From an uncultured Eubacteriales bacterium (GTDB taxonomy: Bacteria > Bacillota > Clostridia > Oscillospirales > Oscillospiraceae): a stretch of 64,000 nucleotides of DNA. Below the pieces are notes generated by a model. That model did not search any database. It was not told the DNA's origin and was given only the letters and a program-made list of their open reading frames with translations. Made by a program: the position numbers and the translations under genes. Shown here one piece after another: positions 23,853 to 34,095 of the stretch. Location: contig ONNS01000003.1 in assembly GCA_900319275.1 (NCBI GenBank), forward strand, positions 1-64,000. Reading direction: 5' to 3'. The stretch's first letter is position 1, and every line of letters starts with the position of its first letter.

Positions 23853-24509
23853 TTATGTATCGACAGTGGAGTCGTGTTTTCCAGGGCGCTTGGCCCATTC
23901 AAAGAAGTCTCGTTCGTACCAGATCTTTGGCACCGAACGCATGGCCACCATAGTGCCGAGATAACCGGCCAGGGTTCCCGTCAGCAGTCCGCCGACCACG
24001 TCGCTGGGGAAGTGCACGACCAGATAGATGCGGCTGATGCCCATCAGCACGCCGAAGAGCAGTGCCGTCCAGCTGTATTTCTTATTGCCCAGCAGGAATA
24101 CCGGCACACAGGCGGCGAATGCCGCATTTGTATGGCCGGAGGGGAAGCTCTTGTCGCTCTCCATCGCGCGCCCCAACATGTCCCACAGCGGATAGAAATA
24201 ACTGGCCTCGTCCGCGTATGGCCGCGGGCGAGCGATGACGACTTTCAAAAACAGATTGGCAATGATGAAGCCGATGGCAAGCCCAAACGCCATGGCGGTG
24301 CCATAACGGCGCGTCTTTTTGTAGAGCATCAGGCAGATGCTCAGAATGATCAGAAAAATGCCGCCTTTTCCAAGCAATGAAATCAACTTGAAGAACGGGG
24401 TGAAGAAACCGCCGGCAGAGAGATAGAGCTGATGGACGGCACCGGTCACACTCTGATCAAATCCGGCGAGGGCTGTGTTCAGCCAATAGGCCGCTGGAGT
24501 CAGTTCCAT
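23853..24509 (-). CDS. PAP2-family membrane phosphatase
   Basis: A 218-residue membrane protein with five to six spans and all three phosphatase motifs: KVVIARPRPY, PSGHT in DKSFPSGHTNAAF, and SRIYLVVHFPSDVVGG. Members dephosphorylate undecaprenyl diphosphate, phosphatidylglycerophosphate or phosphatidic acid on the outer membrane face. ATG 24509 has AAAGGAG upstream; a longer start at 24554 lies within the promoter. With uppP in the same window, a second lipid-carrier phosphatase is plausible but not shown. Confidence 0.88.
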   Translation of the reverse strand: MELTPAAYWLNTALAGFDQSVTGAVHQLYLSAGGFFTPFFKLISLLGKGGIFLIILSICLMLYKKTRRYGTAMAFGLAIGFIIANLFLKVVIARPRPYADEASYFYPLWDMLGRAMESDKSFPSGHTNAAFAACVPVFLLGNKKYSWTALLFGVLMGISRIYLVVHFPSDVVGGLLTGTLAGYLGTMVAMRSVPKIWYERDFFEWAKRPGKHDSTVDT

Positions 24510-24544
24510 AAAGTACACTCCTTTTATCTCTGTTTGGTAGATTA

Positions 24545-24573
24545 ATTGTATCACAGCGCAGCGTTTTCGTCTA
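24545..24573 (-). promoter_or_regulatory. Possible PAP2 gene promoter inside a hairpin
   Basis: On the minus strand TAGACG (24573-24568), 17-bp spacer, TACAAT (24550-24545). The spacer is one arm of the 20-bp inverted repeat 24549-24597, so the promoter is embedded in the repeat block. Confidence 0.45.
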
Positions 24574-24794
24574 TATTGAAAACGACGCGCTGTGATAATT
24601 TTATACTATTCTTCAATAAAACGATTAAAAATCGTTTTATTGCCTGTGGGCCATCAGGCTCACAGGCAAAGGCGCAGTGCGCCTTTGAAGAAGCCGTGCA
24701 ATACCAATCTTCGGCAAAGCTCAGGCTTTGCCCGGCGCAGCAGACGCTGCGCATAAAACGCTTGTTTTCAAGCGTTTTACTGAAGATTGGTATT
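24549..24794. repeat. Array of seven hairpins, three enclosed by an outer stem
   Basis: The gap contains no gene but consecutive inverted repeats: 24549-24568/24578-24597 (20 bp, two mismatches), 24615-24625/24631-24641, 24642-24648/24661-24667 (with an inner GCC/GGC pair), 24668-24675/24679-24686, and an outer perfect 13-bp stem 24700-24712/24782-24794. The outer stem encloses three perfect hairpins (24713-24732, 24735-24752, 24755-24778), giving a cloverleaf-like fold. The outer right arm touches the stop codon of the transglutaminase gene. Confidence 0.85.
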
Positions 24795-26997
24795 ACAGGA
24801 TCCATCCGGTTTTCAGACGGAACAGCAGCTGCTTTACGATGGAAAGGCTTTCAAGATGAGCCGTCCATGCGCTCTGCAGCGCCTCTATAGAAAGGGCAAG
24901 CTGCTCTTCGTCAGGTGGAGTGCGGCCAAAGAAGGCCTGTTCCGCGGTGTGGCGAACCACGTCCGGCACGGTGATGCCGGAGAAGACAGACAGACGGTGC
25001 AGGGCGATCGCGGCCCGAGCAGTGTCTGTTCCGCTGATCTGTATACGCCAATAAAGCCGCGAGGCAACATAGGCAAGCAGGATCAGCAACAGGATACCCA
25101 ACACGATCCAGAATGGGGCTCCGACAGCGGAGGCTTGCTCTGAATTGTTCTCAGTCGCACTCGTGCCGCCGCCATTGTCCGAAGCAGTCTGCGGCGGCGC
25201 GCTCGGTGTCAGTTCCGGGGCGCTGCTCGACGGGGCAACACTGGGCTCGGCGCCGGCAGTTTCGGGCGTTGTGCTCGGCGCAGCGGTTTCGACCGGCGAG
25301 AGGGTTGGAACGGCGCTCGGCTCGGGTGCGGCGGTCTCGTGCGGCTCGTCCAAGTGGCCGGTGGAGGCTGTCACATCCACCGGCAGCCAGCCAAAGCCGT
25401 CACGATAGATCTCGACCCAGGCGTGCTCCTGCCCAAGCGGCACCTCGATGCGCTGCCCGGAACGAACCTCTACAAGAAAGCCGTCAGTCAGACGGGCCGG
25501 TATGCCAAGTGCACGGTAGAGCACGGTTGCGGCTGTCGCAAAATGGATACAGTAGCCCTGAGAGGCTGTCTGCAGGAAATAGATCGCATAATCCTCGGTG
25601 GGGAAGGGGCCGACCGCCTGACTGTAGGCAGCACTGCCGCGCACGTACTCTGCCACCTTTTCCACAACATTGCTGTCTTCTGCCCGGATGCCGGCGGCCG
25701 ACAAGATGGCGAGGGCCGCTTGGCGGGTGCTCTCCGGAAGCTCGGTATAGGTCTTTCCGGCATATTCGCGGTAACGAAGCTCTTCGCTTTGGAAGGCGAA
25801 GGACACGTGCAGGCCTCCCGTCGATCCGGGATAGGTCACAAAGCTCTGCGTATACTGTTCGGCTCCGCCGCTTGGACAGGCCACGTCGCTTTTAAAATTG
25901 CCCGGGGTATAATACGGCAGCAGCGTATCATCCAGTACACGAAGCAATTCAATCTGAATAGTGTGCGTCAAGGCGTTTTTCTGCTGCGCCACCGCCGAGG
26001 CCGCATAACCCAGCGAGGATTGGCCGCTGTATGTCGGTCCGGCGGACCAGCCTGTACCGAGATAATTCCCGTAAGAGCGACGGCGCAGATACAGTATGCC
26101 GTCAGCATCAGCAGTAACGCGCAGGATAACACTGTTCTGGTCTTCGTCCGGCATATGCGTCAGATCTACTCTTTCGCCAGAGATGGCCCAGTTATCCGGG
26201 GCCGAGGAGCGCAGCAGCCGTTCAAACAGTGATGTCCTGCCATCGTCAGCATTCGTGTTTTCCTGTTCGATCAGGCCGCGCAGCAGCTCGCCGAGCTTGT
26301 CAAAGCGCTCGGACTGGCGGATATCCTCCTCGGTATAGTTATAGGTATCCGGCCCGTGGAGCAGCAGCCCCACGCTCAGCAGCAAAATCAAAGGCAGCAG
26401 CGCCAGCGCGGCGGCGCGGCCGCGGGCACTGTCCGGATTATACCAGTCGCCGCCGATCACTGTCAGACACAGGGCCAGCAGCAGCGCGAAGAGCGGCATG
26501 GGCTCAGGATCGCCGTTGACGGCCAGACAGCCTATCGCGAGCGGCAGAACACCCATGAGCGTGTAAACCATACGCCCGCCGTGCGAGGACAAGGCAAGGG
26601 TCAGGTACAGCGCAATCAAAGAAAAAATCAGCGTGACGGGGAAGCTGTGATCGATGCCATTGTCTGTGGGGACATAGGGCATGCTCGCATCATAAAAATG
26701 CTCATAATACAAGCCTGAAATGCGATCGAGCAAGTCGTTGAACTCGGCAGCAGGATCGGTGGAGTGCAGTCTCCATACGACCGCCACCAGTGCGGCACAG
26801 ACGAGCACGGCCAGCGGAAAAACCTTCGGCCGCAGAATGCCAATACACAGCAGCAGACACACCAGTGCCATCAGCAGCGGCAGCAGGGGATCGACCTGCA
26901 AGAAAAAGGACTCGACGGCCAGGGCTTCCAGCCCTTCCACGCAAAGCAGCAAAATACCTAGGAGCGTCAATACGCTGGCCAGGCGATTTTGTTTCAC
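24793..26997 (-). CDS. Membrane transglutaminase-domain protein (TgpA-like)
   Basis: A 734-residue protein. About six hydrophobic helices occupy the first 210 residues. An extracytoplasmic region follows with a transglutaminase core whose catalytic triad is visible: Cys in QGYCIHFATAATVLYRALGIPAR (near 485), His in QEHAWVEIYRDG, and Asp in WLPVDVT. A Pro/Ser/Thr-rich linker (about 545-620) leads to a final membrane span and a short cytoplasmic DUF4129-like tail. It forms an operon with the DUF58 and MoxR genes, a set found in many bacteria and thought to act in envelope protein assembly; the substrate is unknown. Confidence 0.9.
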   Translation of the reverse strand: MKQNRLASVLTLLGILLLCVEGLEALAVESFFLQVDPLLPLLMALVCLLLCIGILRPKVFPLAVLVCAALVAVVWRLHSTDPAAEFNDLLDRISGLYYEHFYDASMPYVPTDNGIDHSFPVTLIFSLIALYLTLALSSHGGRMVYTLMGVLPLAIGCLAVNGDPEPMPLFALLLALCLTVIGGDWYNPDSARGRAAALALLPLILLLSVGLLLHGPDTYNYTEEDIRQSERFDKLGELLRGLIEQENTNADDGRTSLFERLLRSSAPDNWAISGERVDLTHMPDEDQNSVILRVTADADGILYLRRRSYGNYLGTGWSAGPTYSGQSSLGYAASAVAQQKNALTHTIQIELLRVLDDTLLPYYTPGNFKSDVACPSGGAEQYTQSFVTYPGSTGGLHVSFAFQSEELRYREYAGKTYTELPESTRQAALAILSAAGIRAEDSNVVEKVAEYVRGSAAYSQAVGPFPTEDYAIYFLQTASQGYCIHFATAATVLYRALGIPARLTDGFLVEVRSGQRIEVPLGQEHAWVEIYRDGFGWLPVDVTASTGHLDEPHETAAPEPSAVPTLSPVETAAPSTTPETAGAEPSVAPSSSAPELTPSAPPQTASDNGGGTSATENNSEQASAVGAPFWIVLGILLLILLAYVASRLYWRIQISGTDTARAAIALHRLSVFSGITVPDVVRHTAEQAFFGRTPPDEEQLALSIEALQSAWTAHLESLSIVKQLLFRLKTGWIL

Positions 26998-27938
26998 TGC
27001 GTCGTCACCTCCCCGCCGCGTATCCGAAAGACGCAGCGAGCGTCTGACAGGTCATAGCGTCCCACGAGATCCAGTGGCCTTTGGAGCAGCTTTCGCATGG
27101 CCCCGGCGGATTCACTCTCGTCGGCGACTTCAAATTCATCTCCGGCGCACAGACGGTGCTTGAGCTCGCGTTTGCACAGCTCCAGGCTCAGCCAGTAGAG
27201 CAGCTCAAGTCCGCGGTCGTTTTCGCCGTTCTTCTGTAATATCACATAGATCGTCTTATTGCGCGGCTCCTGCGCTTCGCGGACGATCATCGAATCTGTT
27301 TTGGAAGAGAGTTTCCAATGCACACTGTTCATCGGATCGCCGGGGCGGTATTCGCGCAGCTCATGCTCCTCGGCGTAACCGCCGCCATATTTCACCTGCA
27401 GCCGCATCGGCCGCTCGAGAGCGGCGTCCAGATCTATCGGCTGTGCGGGAGCGATGGGCTGGGGTAGCACCGTACAGCTCACGCTCTCGCCGCAGCGGCG
27501 CGGCAGATGCCACAGGCTCAGCAGATCGCTGACAGTCATGCGCGTCACCGAACAGACAATCGCGCCGCAGCTGTCCGTCGGCAGCTCGACGCGCGCGTCG
27601 GCGCGCAGCATGGCGTCATAGCGCAGCTTTACGCTGCGATCCTCTCCGGTAAACCTGTTGTGAAAGCGCAGCTCCACGCGCACCTTGCCCACGGGGAGCA
27701 GATGCTTCGTCATAAACCGCAGTGTCAGTATGGCACCGGAGCCGCGCGTCACCGAACTCGGCGCATCCAGACGGCAGCGCAGTCCCACCATAGCCGGCAA
27801 CGTCAGTACGAAAAGCACCGGCGGCACAACCAGCACGGCCCAGCTGAGAAACGGCCCGACCCAGCCGAGATACGACAGGCGGAAGAGCTGTGACAGGGCG
27901 ATCGCTATCAGCCAGAGAAACAGTCCAATCCCGGGCAT
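26994..27938 (-). CDS. DUF58-domain membrane protein
   Basis: A 314-residue protein with two N-terminal membrane spans (GLFLWLIAIALSQLF, FLSWAVLVVPPVLFVL) and the DUF58 signature ELREYRPGDPMNSVHWKLSSKTDSMIVRE near residue 225. DUF58 proteins have a vWA-like fold and work with MoxR ATPases. ATG 27938 lies two bases after the MoxR stop; an in-frame start at 28010 would overlap moxR by 71 bp. The stop overlaps the next start by 4 bp. Confidence 0.88.
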   Translation of the reverse strand: MPGIGLFLWLIAIALSQLFRLSYLGWVGPFLSWAVLVVPPVLFVLTLPAMVGLRCRLDAPSSVTRGSGAILTLRFMTKHLLPVGKVRVELRFHNRFTGEDRSVKLRYDAMLRADARVELPTDSCGAIVCSVTRMTVSDLLSLWHLPRRCGESVSCTVLPQPIAPAQPIDLDAALERPMRLQVKYGGGYAEEHELREYRPGDPMNSVHWKLSSKTDSMIVREAQEPRNKTIYVILQKNGENDRGLELLYWLSLELCKRELKHRLCAGDEFEVADESESAGAMRKLLQRPLDLVGRYDLSDARCVFRIRGGEVTTQ

Positions 27939-27939
27939 A

Positions 27940-28884
27940 TCACTTAATGGCAGGGGCCTTGACGGCGTTGAGCAGTTCGTTGACGACTTTTTCCTGATCA
28001 GCCGCATCACTGAGATCCTGCGACCAGATCAGCCGGTGGGCGATCGCGTCATGAAAAACATAGCGTACGTCGCGCGGCAGCACATAGTCCCGCCCCTGGA
28101 TCCAGGCCGTGGCCTGACTGAGCGCGGTCAGTGCGATCGAAGCGCGTGGGCTGGCCCCCTGCAGGATGCGCTTGTCGCGGCGTGTCTTCTCGCAGAGTGC
28201 GACAATATAATCGATCATTTCATCTTTCACGAAGACCGTTTGTACATCACGGCGCATGCGCATCACGTCCTCGCGGCTGACGACCTGACGCACACTCTCA
28301 AGCGTCTGCCCGCTTTGACGGCGGCGGATCATCTCCACCTCGTCGCTGTGCGCAGGATAGCCCATCGAGAGGCGCAGCATGAAGCGGTCCAGCTGCGAGT
28401 CCGGAAGCATCTGCGTGCCCTTGGCGCCGGTCGGGTTTTGTGTTGCGATGACGATAAAGGGCTGAGGGACGGGATAGGTCTGGTTGTCTACCGTGACGGC
28501 GCCCTCCTCCATAGCCTGCAGCAGGGCCGACTGCGTGCGCGAGGTCGCGCGGTTGAGTTCGTCGGCCAGAAACAGATTCGACAGGATCGCACCCTTCTGA
28601 TAGAGCATCTTGCCGCTGCTTTTATCAAACACCGAATAGCCCGTGATGTCAGAGGGCAGCACATCGGGTGTGAACTGTACACGGCTGTAGTCAAGACCCA
28701 GCGCGCGGGAGAAGGACAGGGCCATGGTCGTTTTTCCGACGCCGGGAATGTCCTCCATCAGAATATGGCCGCCGGCGAGGATCGCCAGCAGGACCTTGAT
28801 CATAACTTCGTTTTTGCCGACAATGGCCTTTTCGATCTCCATCAAAATCTTCTTGGCGCTGCCGATCGAAGAAAATTCATTCAT
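27940..28884 (-). CDS. MoxR-family AAA+ ATPase
   Basis: A 314-residue AAA+ chaperone-like ATPase. Walker A is MEDIPGVGKTTMALSFSRAL, Walker B is NLFLADELNRAT, and sensor 1 lies in FIVIATQNPTGAKGTQMLPDSQLDRFMLRL. The C-terminal lid contains GASPRASIALTALSQATAWIQGRDYVLPRDV. First gene of the MoxR-DUF58-transglutaminase operon. Confidence 0.93.
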   Translation of the reverse strand: MNEFSSIGSAKKILMEIEKAIVGKNEVMIKVLLAILAGGHILMEDIPGVGKTTMALSFSRALGLDYSRVQFTPDVLPSDITGYSVFDKSSGKMLYQKGAILSNLFLADELNRATSRTQSALLQAMEEGAVTVDNQTYPVPQPFIVIATQNPTGAKGTQMLPDSQLDRFMLRLSMGYPAHSDEVEMIRRRQSGQTLESVRQVVSREDVMRMRRDVQTVFVKDEMIDYIVALCEKTRRDKRILQGASPRASIALTALSQATAWIQGRDYVLPRDVRYVFHDAIAHRLIWSQDLSDAADQEKVVNELLNAVKAPAIK

Positions 28885-28925
28885 TGGGATATCCTCCGCT
28901 TATTTGAGGTAATAAACAGGATGTG

Positions 28926-28954
28926 ATTATACCATATCCGCTGTTTTTCGACAA
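28926..28954 (-). promoter_or_regulatory. Promoter of the moxR operon
   Basis: On the minus strand TTGTCG (28954-28949), 17-bp spacer, TATAAT (28931-28926), 42 bp upstream of the moxR start. Confidence 0.8.
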
Positions 28955-29001
28955 GACAGATTCGCGTTGATTAAGACAGCTTAAGATTTCTTCCTGCTGT
29001 A

Positions 29002-29031
29002 TTGAATTCTGCCCTTTTACCGTGGTATAAT
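29002..29031 (+). promoter_or_regulatory. uvrB promoter
   Basis: TTGAAT (29002-29007), 18-bp spacer, perfect TATAAT (29026-29031), 25 bp upstream of the uvrB start. No clear SOS (LexA) box was recognised in the short leader. Confidence 0.7.
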
Positions 29032-29056
29032 AAACAAACTGATCAAGGAGAAAGCT

Positions 29057-31024
29057 ATGGACGGATTCAAACTGGTATCGAACTACCGCCCCACCGGCGA
29101 TCAGCCGGAGGCCATTGAGGGCCTTGTGCAGGGCATCAAAAACGGCATTGACGAACAGGTACTACTGGGCGTGACAGGCTCGGGCAAGACTTTTACCATG
29201 GCCAACGTTATCGCGCAGCTGAACCGCCCGACGCTGGTGCTGGCCCACAATAAGACGCTCGCGGCGCAGCTGTGCAGTGAGTTTAAAGAGTTTTTCCCGG
29301 AAAACGCCGTGGAATACTTCGTCTCCTATTACGACTACTATCAGCCAGAGGCCTATATCCCGCATACCGACACCTATATAGAAAAGGACGCCTCCACCAA
29401 CGAGGAGATCGACCGGCTGCGTCTTTCCGCTACGTTCTCTCTTCTGGAGCGGCGCGATGTGATCGTCGTGGCCTCGGTCAGCTGCATCTACGGTCTCGGC
29501 GAGCCCGAGGATTTCGAGCGCATGGCGGTTTCCCTGCGTCCCGGGAACGAACTGCCGCTCGAGACGCTGCTGCGGCGTCTGATCGATATTCGCTATGAGC
29601 GCAACGATATTGCCTTTGAGCGCAATATGTTCCGCGTCCGCGGGGATACGGTCGAGATATTCCCATCCTATTATAAAGACCGCGCGATCCGCGTCGAGTA
29701 TTTCGGCGACGAGATCGACCGCATCAGCGAGATCAACGTCGTCACCGGCGTGGCCGAGCGCTATCTGAGCCACATTGTGATCTATCCGGCGACACACTAC
29801 GTCACCACAAAGGACAAGATCGAGGCGGCGATCGCGCGCATCCGCGTCGAGTGCGACGAGCGGGTAAAGTGGTTTGAGGAAAACAACAAGCTGATCGAAG
29901 CGCAGCGTATCCGCCAGCGCACCGACTACGATATCGAGATGATGCAGGAGCTCGGTTACTGCTCCGGAATCGAGAACTATTCGCGTGTGATCGCCAATCG
30001 CGCGCCAGGCAGCCCGCCGATGACGCTGCTGGATTACTTCCCGAAGGATTTTCTGCTGTTTGTTGACGAGAGCCATGTGACGCTGCCCCAGGTGCGCGCC
30101 ATGTACCGCGGCGACCGGGCCAGAAAGGAAAGTCTGGTTGAATACGGTTTCCGCCTGCCCTCGGCCTTTGACAACCGCCCCTTGAAATTCGATGAGTTCA
30201 CCGACCGCATCCATCAGCGTGTCTATGTCTCGGCCACGCCCGGCGACTATGAGCGCGAGCGGGCTGGACAGATCGTCGAGCAGATCATCCGACCGACCGG
30301 CCTGCTGGATCCACAGATCATCGTCCGACCGGTCGAAGGCCAGATCGACGATCTGATCGACGAGATCCACGGTCGCATCGAACTGGGCCTGCGGACACTG
30401 GTGACGACACTGACCAAGAAAATGGCCGAGGATCTATCGGAATTTCTGACCAATGCGGGTATTCGTACACGGTATATGCATCACGACATCGGCACGATCG
30501 AACGCATGGAGATCATCCGAGATCTCCGTCTAGGCGAATATGACGTGCTGGTGGGGATAAACCTTCTGCGCGAAGGATTGGATATCCCCGAAGTAGGTCT
30601 TGTTGCTATCCTGGACGCCGACAAAGAGGGCTTTCTGCGCAGCGAGACCAGCTTGATCCAGACCGTCGGCCGTGCCGCGCGCAATGCCGAGAGTTATGTG
30701 ATCATGTACGCCGATACGATCACACCCTCGATGCGCGTCTGCATCGACGAAACCGAGCGCAGAAGAAAAAAGCAGCTGGCCTACAACGAGGCAAACGGTA
30801 TTGTCCCGAAGACCGTCATCAAGAGTGTGCGCGACCTGCTGGAGATATCCACCGATGCCTCCGCCGCGGCGACAAAGAAGAACGGCGTCAAGATGACCGA
30901 GCGCGAGCGGCGTGAAACCATCGAGGCGCTGGAGCAGAAGATGAAGAAAGCTGCCCAGATGCTCGAATACGAGATCGCCGCCCAGCTCAGAGACGAGATC
31001 ATCCGGCTTAAGGGTGGACAATAA
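29057..31024 (+). CDS. uvrB: Excinuclease ABC subunit B
   Basis: A 655-residue DNA-damage recognition helicase of nucleotide excision repair. Walker A is [20 protein letters not shown], and the beta-hairpin that clamps DNA is in [20 protein letters not shown]. Further motifs are [11 protein letters not shown] (DEAD-like box), [28 protein letters not shown] and a C-terminal UVR motif (residues about 615-650) for UvrC contact. uvrA and uvrC are not in the window. GGAGAAAG precedes the ATG. Confidence 0.97.
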   Translation: MDGFKLVSNYRPTGDQPEAIEGLVQGIKNGIDEQVLLGVTGSGKTFTMANVIAQLNRPTLVLAHNKTLAAQLCSEFKEFFPENAVEYFVSYYDYYQPEAYIPHTDTYIEKDASTNEEIDRLRLSATFSLLERRDVIVVASVSCIYGLGEPEDFERMAVSLRPGNELPLETLLRRLIDIRYERNDIAFERNMFRVRGDTVEIFPSYYKDRAIRVEYFGDEIDRISEINVVTGVAERYLSHIVIYPATHYVTTKDKIEAAIARIRVECDERVKWFEENNKLIEAQRIRQRTDYDIEMMQELGYCSGIENYSRVIANRAPGSPPMTLLDYFPKDFLLFVDESHVTLPQVRAMYRGDRARKESLVEYGFRLPSAFDNRPLKFDEFTDRIHQRVYVSATPGDYERERAGQIVEQIIRPTGLLDPQIIVRPVEGQIDDLIDEIHGRIELGLRTLVTTLTKKMAEDLSEFLTNAGIRTRYMHHDIGTIERMEIIRDLRLGEYDVLVGINLLREGLDIPEVGLVAILDADKEGFLRSETSLIQTVGRAARNAESYVIMYADTITPSMRVCIDETERRRKKQLAYNEANGIVPKTVIKSVRDLLEISTDASAAATKKNGVKMTERERRETIEALEQKMKKAAQMLEYEIAAQLRDEIIRLKGGQ

Positions 31025-31066
31025 CAGACTATTGATGCCTTTCATTTAGATCAAGTGAGGATTGCC

Positions 31067-33628
31067 ATGCATCTGATGATTTTAGACGGCAACAGCATTG
31101 TTAACCGCGCCTATTACGGGGTGCGGCCGCTCAATGCGCCGGACGGAACGCCGACAAATGCCATTTTTGGATTTCTGAGTATTCTGCAGCATCTGCTGGA
31201 CGAGCAGAAGCCCGATGCGCTGTGCGTAAGCTTTGACAGGAAAGAGCCAACCTTCCGCCATAAGGCTTATGACGGTTATAAGGCCCAGCGCAAGCCGATG
31301 CCCGAGGACCTGGCCGCACAGATGCCGGTGCTCAAAGAGGTACTGGACGCCATGGGCATCCGCCGCTATGAGCAAGCGGGCTATGAGGCCGACGATATTC
31401 TTGGGACAGTCTCGGTCAAATGTCATGACGCAGGCTGGGACTGCACGATCGTCACCGGCGATAAGGACAGTCTGCAGCTCGTCACCGATACGACGACGGT
31501 CTGCCATGTGAAGACCCGTATGGGCAAAAACGAGACGATCCTGTACACGCCGGAGGTGTTTGAGGCGGAGTACGGCTTTGCGCCGCGCGGCATCATCGAT
31601 CTGAAAGCGCTGATGGGCGACAGCTCGGACAATATTCCCGGCGTCCCCGGCATTGGCGAGAAGACCGCCATGGACCTGATTCAGCGCTATCACACTGTTG
31701 ATGCCATTTATGCACAGCTCGAGGAGCTCGATATCAAGGACGGCGTACGTAAAAAGCTCGCGGCCGGGGAAGAGAGCGCCAGGAAATCTTATTGGCTTGC
31801 GACGATCCTCTGTGAGGTGCCGATGGATTTCGATCCGGAGGCAAACCGCTGGAACAACAGCTTCACGCCGGCGCTCTACCCGCTGTTAAAACGCCTGGGC
31901 TTCACGCGTCTGATCGAGCGCTGGGGACTGGAGAGCGCCGCGTCTGCCTCTTCCACCGAGAGCGCGGTGGAGACACTGCCGCGCGCGGACGTCAGCGCCG
32001 AGCAGGTACCGGAGCTTCTCTCCGTATTGGAAAATGCCGAACTGATTGCGGTGCTGCCGGGGGAAGAGGGTTTGTCTTCGCTCGAACTCTGCGATGGCAG
32101 GCAGGTTTACACCGTCAGCCATATCCTGTGCGGCGAATATTACGAAACTGTGCTTGATTTGCTGTTCAGCGATAAGGTCAGCAAAACCACCCATGCGCTC
32201 AAAGAGCTGATGAGCCTGCTTGTGCGTGAAGGGCGAGGGCTTGAGGGTTTTGCCTTTGATACCGCGCTGGCCGCCTACCTGCTCGAAGCGACCGAAAACA
32301 ATTACACACTGCCGCGCCTTACCCAGCGCTATCTCGGCGCTGAGCTCACCGGTGCCGAGGCTGTCTTTCGTCTGACGGCACCGCTGCGGCAAAAGCTTGC
32401 AGATGAGGGCATGACCAAGCTCTTTACCGACATCGAACTGCCGCTTTGCCCGGTGCTCGCTGAGATGGAGCAGGCCGGTTTCCTTGTTGACCGCAAGGCG
32501 CTCTATGATTTCGGTGAAAGTCTGAACGGCAGCATCGCCGCGCTGCAGCAGGAGATTTGCCGGCTGGCCGGACATGAATTCAACATTCTGTCCCCGAAGC
32601 AGCTCGGCGAGGTACTGTTTGACGAGCTGATGCTGCCATACGGAAAGAAAACCAAAACCGGATGGAGCACCAATGCCGACGTGCTGGAAAAGCTGCGCGG
32701 CAAGCACCCGATCGTGGAAGACGTGATGGATTACCGGATGCTGACAAAGCTCAAGTCCACCTATGCCGACGGGCTTTTGAAAGTCATCGCCGACGATGGG
32801 CGCATCCACACGAATTTCCAGAATACCGTCACAGCCACGGGACGCCTGAGCTCGACCGAGCCGAATCTGCAGAATATTCCGATCCGCAAGGAACTCGGCG
32901 CACAGATCCGCCAGATGTTTGTCGCAGCTCCGGGCTGCACACTGGTGGATGCGGACTACAGCCAGATCGAGCTGCGGCTGCTGGCCCATATCTCGGGCGA
33001 TACGGTCATGCAGGAGGCCTTCCTCAGCGGCGAGGATTTCCATGCCGTTACCGCCTCGCATGTGTTCAACGTGCCGCTCTCCGAGGTCACGCCGCTCCTG
33101 CGCAGCCGTGCCAAAGCGGTCAACTTCGGCATCGTCTACGGCATTTCGGCCTTTTCTCTGAGCCAGGATATCAAGGTCTCGACCGCCGAGGCCAAACAGT
33201 ATATGGACGCCTACATGGAGCGTTTTCACGGCGTGCGCGACTATATGAAGACTATTGTCGAGCAGGCCAAGGCGGACGGTTATGTGTCGACGCTCTACGG
33301 ACGGCGGCGCAGCCTGCCCGAGCTCAAGAGTTCAAACTTCAACATGCGCGCCTTTGGGGAACGAGTGGCACTGAATATGCCGATCCAGGGAACGGCCGCC
33401 GATGTCATCAAGCTCGCCATGGTCAAGGTCGATCGGCGGTTGAAGGCCGAGGGGCTGAAGGCGAGACTGATTTTGCAGGTGCACGATGAGCTGATCGTCG
33501 AGTGCCCCGAGTCCGAGGCCGAGACCGTGCGTGAGATCCTGCGCTATGAGATGGAGCATGTCGGTGATTTTGCAGTGCCCTTGACCGTCGAGGTCAATTC
33601 GGCCCACAGTTGGAGCGACGCGCACTGA
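31067..33628 (+). CDS. polA: DNA polymerase I
   Basis: An 853-residue family A polymerase. The 5'-3' exonuclease domain spans 1-290 (LMILDGNSIVNRAYYG, TGDKDSLQLV, GDSSDNIPGVPGIGEKTA). The middle domain (about 300-470) has the 3'-5' exonuclease fold but lacks the DxE metal site (ELIAVLPGEEG where FDTET is expected), so proofreading is probably absent, as in Bacillus and Thermus. The polymerase domain has motif A (DADYSQIELRLLAH), motif B (RSRAKAVNFGIVYGISAF) and motif C (LQVHDELIVE). ATG 31067 has AGTGAGG upstream. The stop overlaps rimI. Confidence 0.96.
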   Translation: MHLMILDGNSIVNRAYYGVRPLNAPDGTPTNAIFGFLSILQHLLDEQKPDALCVSFDRKEPTFRHKAYDGYKAQRKPMPEDLAAQMPVLKEVLDAMGIRRYEQAGYEADDILGTVSVKCHDAGWDCTIVTGDKDSLQLVTDTTTVCHVKTRMGKNETILYTPEVFEAEYGFAPRGIIDLKALMGDSSDNIPGVPGIGEKTAMDLIQRYHTVDAIYAQLEELDIKDGVRKKLAAGEESARKSYWLATILCEVPMDFDPEANRWNNSFTPALYPLLKRLGFTRLIERWGLESAASASSTESAVETLPRADVSAEQVPELLSVLENAELIAVLPGEEGLSSLELCDGRQVYTVSHILCGEYYETVLDLLFSDKVSKTTHALKELMSLLVREGRGLEGFAFDTALAAYLLEATENNYTLPRLTQRYLGAELTGAEAVFRLTAPLRQKLADEGMTKLFTDIELPLCPVLAEMEQAGFLVDRKALYDFGESLNGSIAALQQEICRLAGHEFNILSPKQLGEVLFDELMLPYGKKTKTGWSTNADVLEKLRGKHPIVEDVMDYRMLTKLKSTYADGLLKVIADDGRIHTNFQNTVTATGRLSSTEPNLQNIPIRKELGAQIRQMFVAAPGCTLVDADYSQIELRLLAHISGDTVMQEAFLSGEDFHAVTASHVFNVPLSEVTPLLRSRAKAVNFGIVYGISAFSLSQDIKVSTAEAKQYMDAYMERFHGVRDYMKTIVEQAKADGYVSTLYGRRRSLPELKSSNFNMRAFGERVALNMPIQGTAADVIKLAMVKVDRRLKAEGLKARLILQVHDELIVECPESEAETVREILRYEMEHVGDFAVPLTVEVNSAHSWSDAH

Positions 33629-34065
33629 TGGTTGAACTGATCAATGCTGACGAGCGCTGGCTTCCGGCCATTGCCGCACTTGAGCGGCAGTGCTTTTCCG
33701 ATCCCTGGAGCGTGGAGATGCTGCGCCCCGAACTGCCGGACGACAGCCACGAGTTTTTGCTGGCCGTTGAAGGAGAAGAATTGCTCGGTTATGTCGGGTT
33801 GATGACAGTGCTGGACGAGGGCTATCTCTCCAACATTGCCGTCTCGCCCGAGCACCGGCGGCAGGGAATTGCCGAGGCTCTTCTGAAAGCACTGCTTATG
33901 CGCGCCCGCGCGCGGAAGCTGGCCTTTGTCACACTGGAGGTCCGCGCGGGCAATACGCCGGCGCAGGCGCTGTATCGAAAGCTTGGCTTTACCGAGGTTG
34001 GTGTGCGCCGGGGCTATTACGAGCACCCCAGAGAGGATGCCGTTTTGATGACGCTGTTTATATAA
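33628..34065 (+). CDS. rimI: Ribosomal protein S18-alanine N-acetyltransferase (GNAT)
   Basis: A 145-residue GNAT acetyltransferase. The acetyl-CoA-binding signature is YLSNIAVSPEHRRQGIAEALL (Q/RxxGxG/A), followed by TLEVRAGNTPAQALYRKLGFTEVGVRRGYY, characteristic of RimI. ATG 33628 overlaps the polA stop (TGATG), so translation is coupled. It lies just upstream of tsaD, the usual pairing in Firmicutes. Confidence 0.92.
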   Translation: MVELINADERWLPAIAALERQCFSDPWSVEMLRPELPDDSHEFLLAVEGEELLGYVGLMTVLDEGYLSNIAVSPEHRRQGIAEALLKALLMRARARKLAFVTLEVRAGNTPAQALYRKLGFTEVGVRRGYYEHPREDAVLMTLFI

Positions 34066-34095
34066 TTATTAATACATATAGTAAAGAGGCAATCT

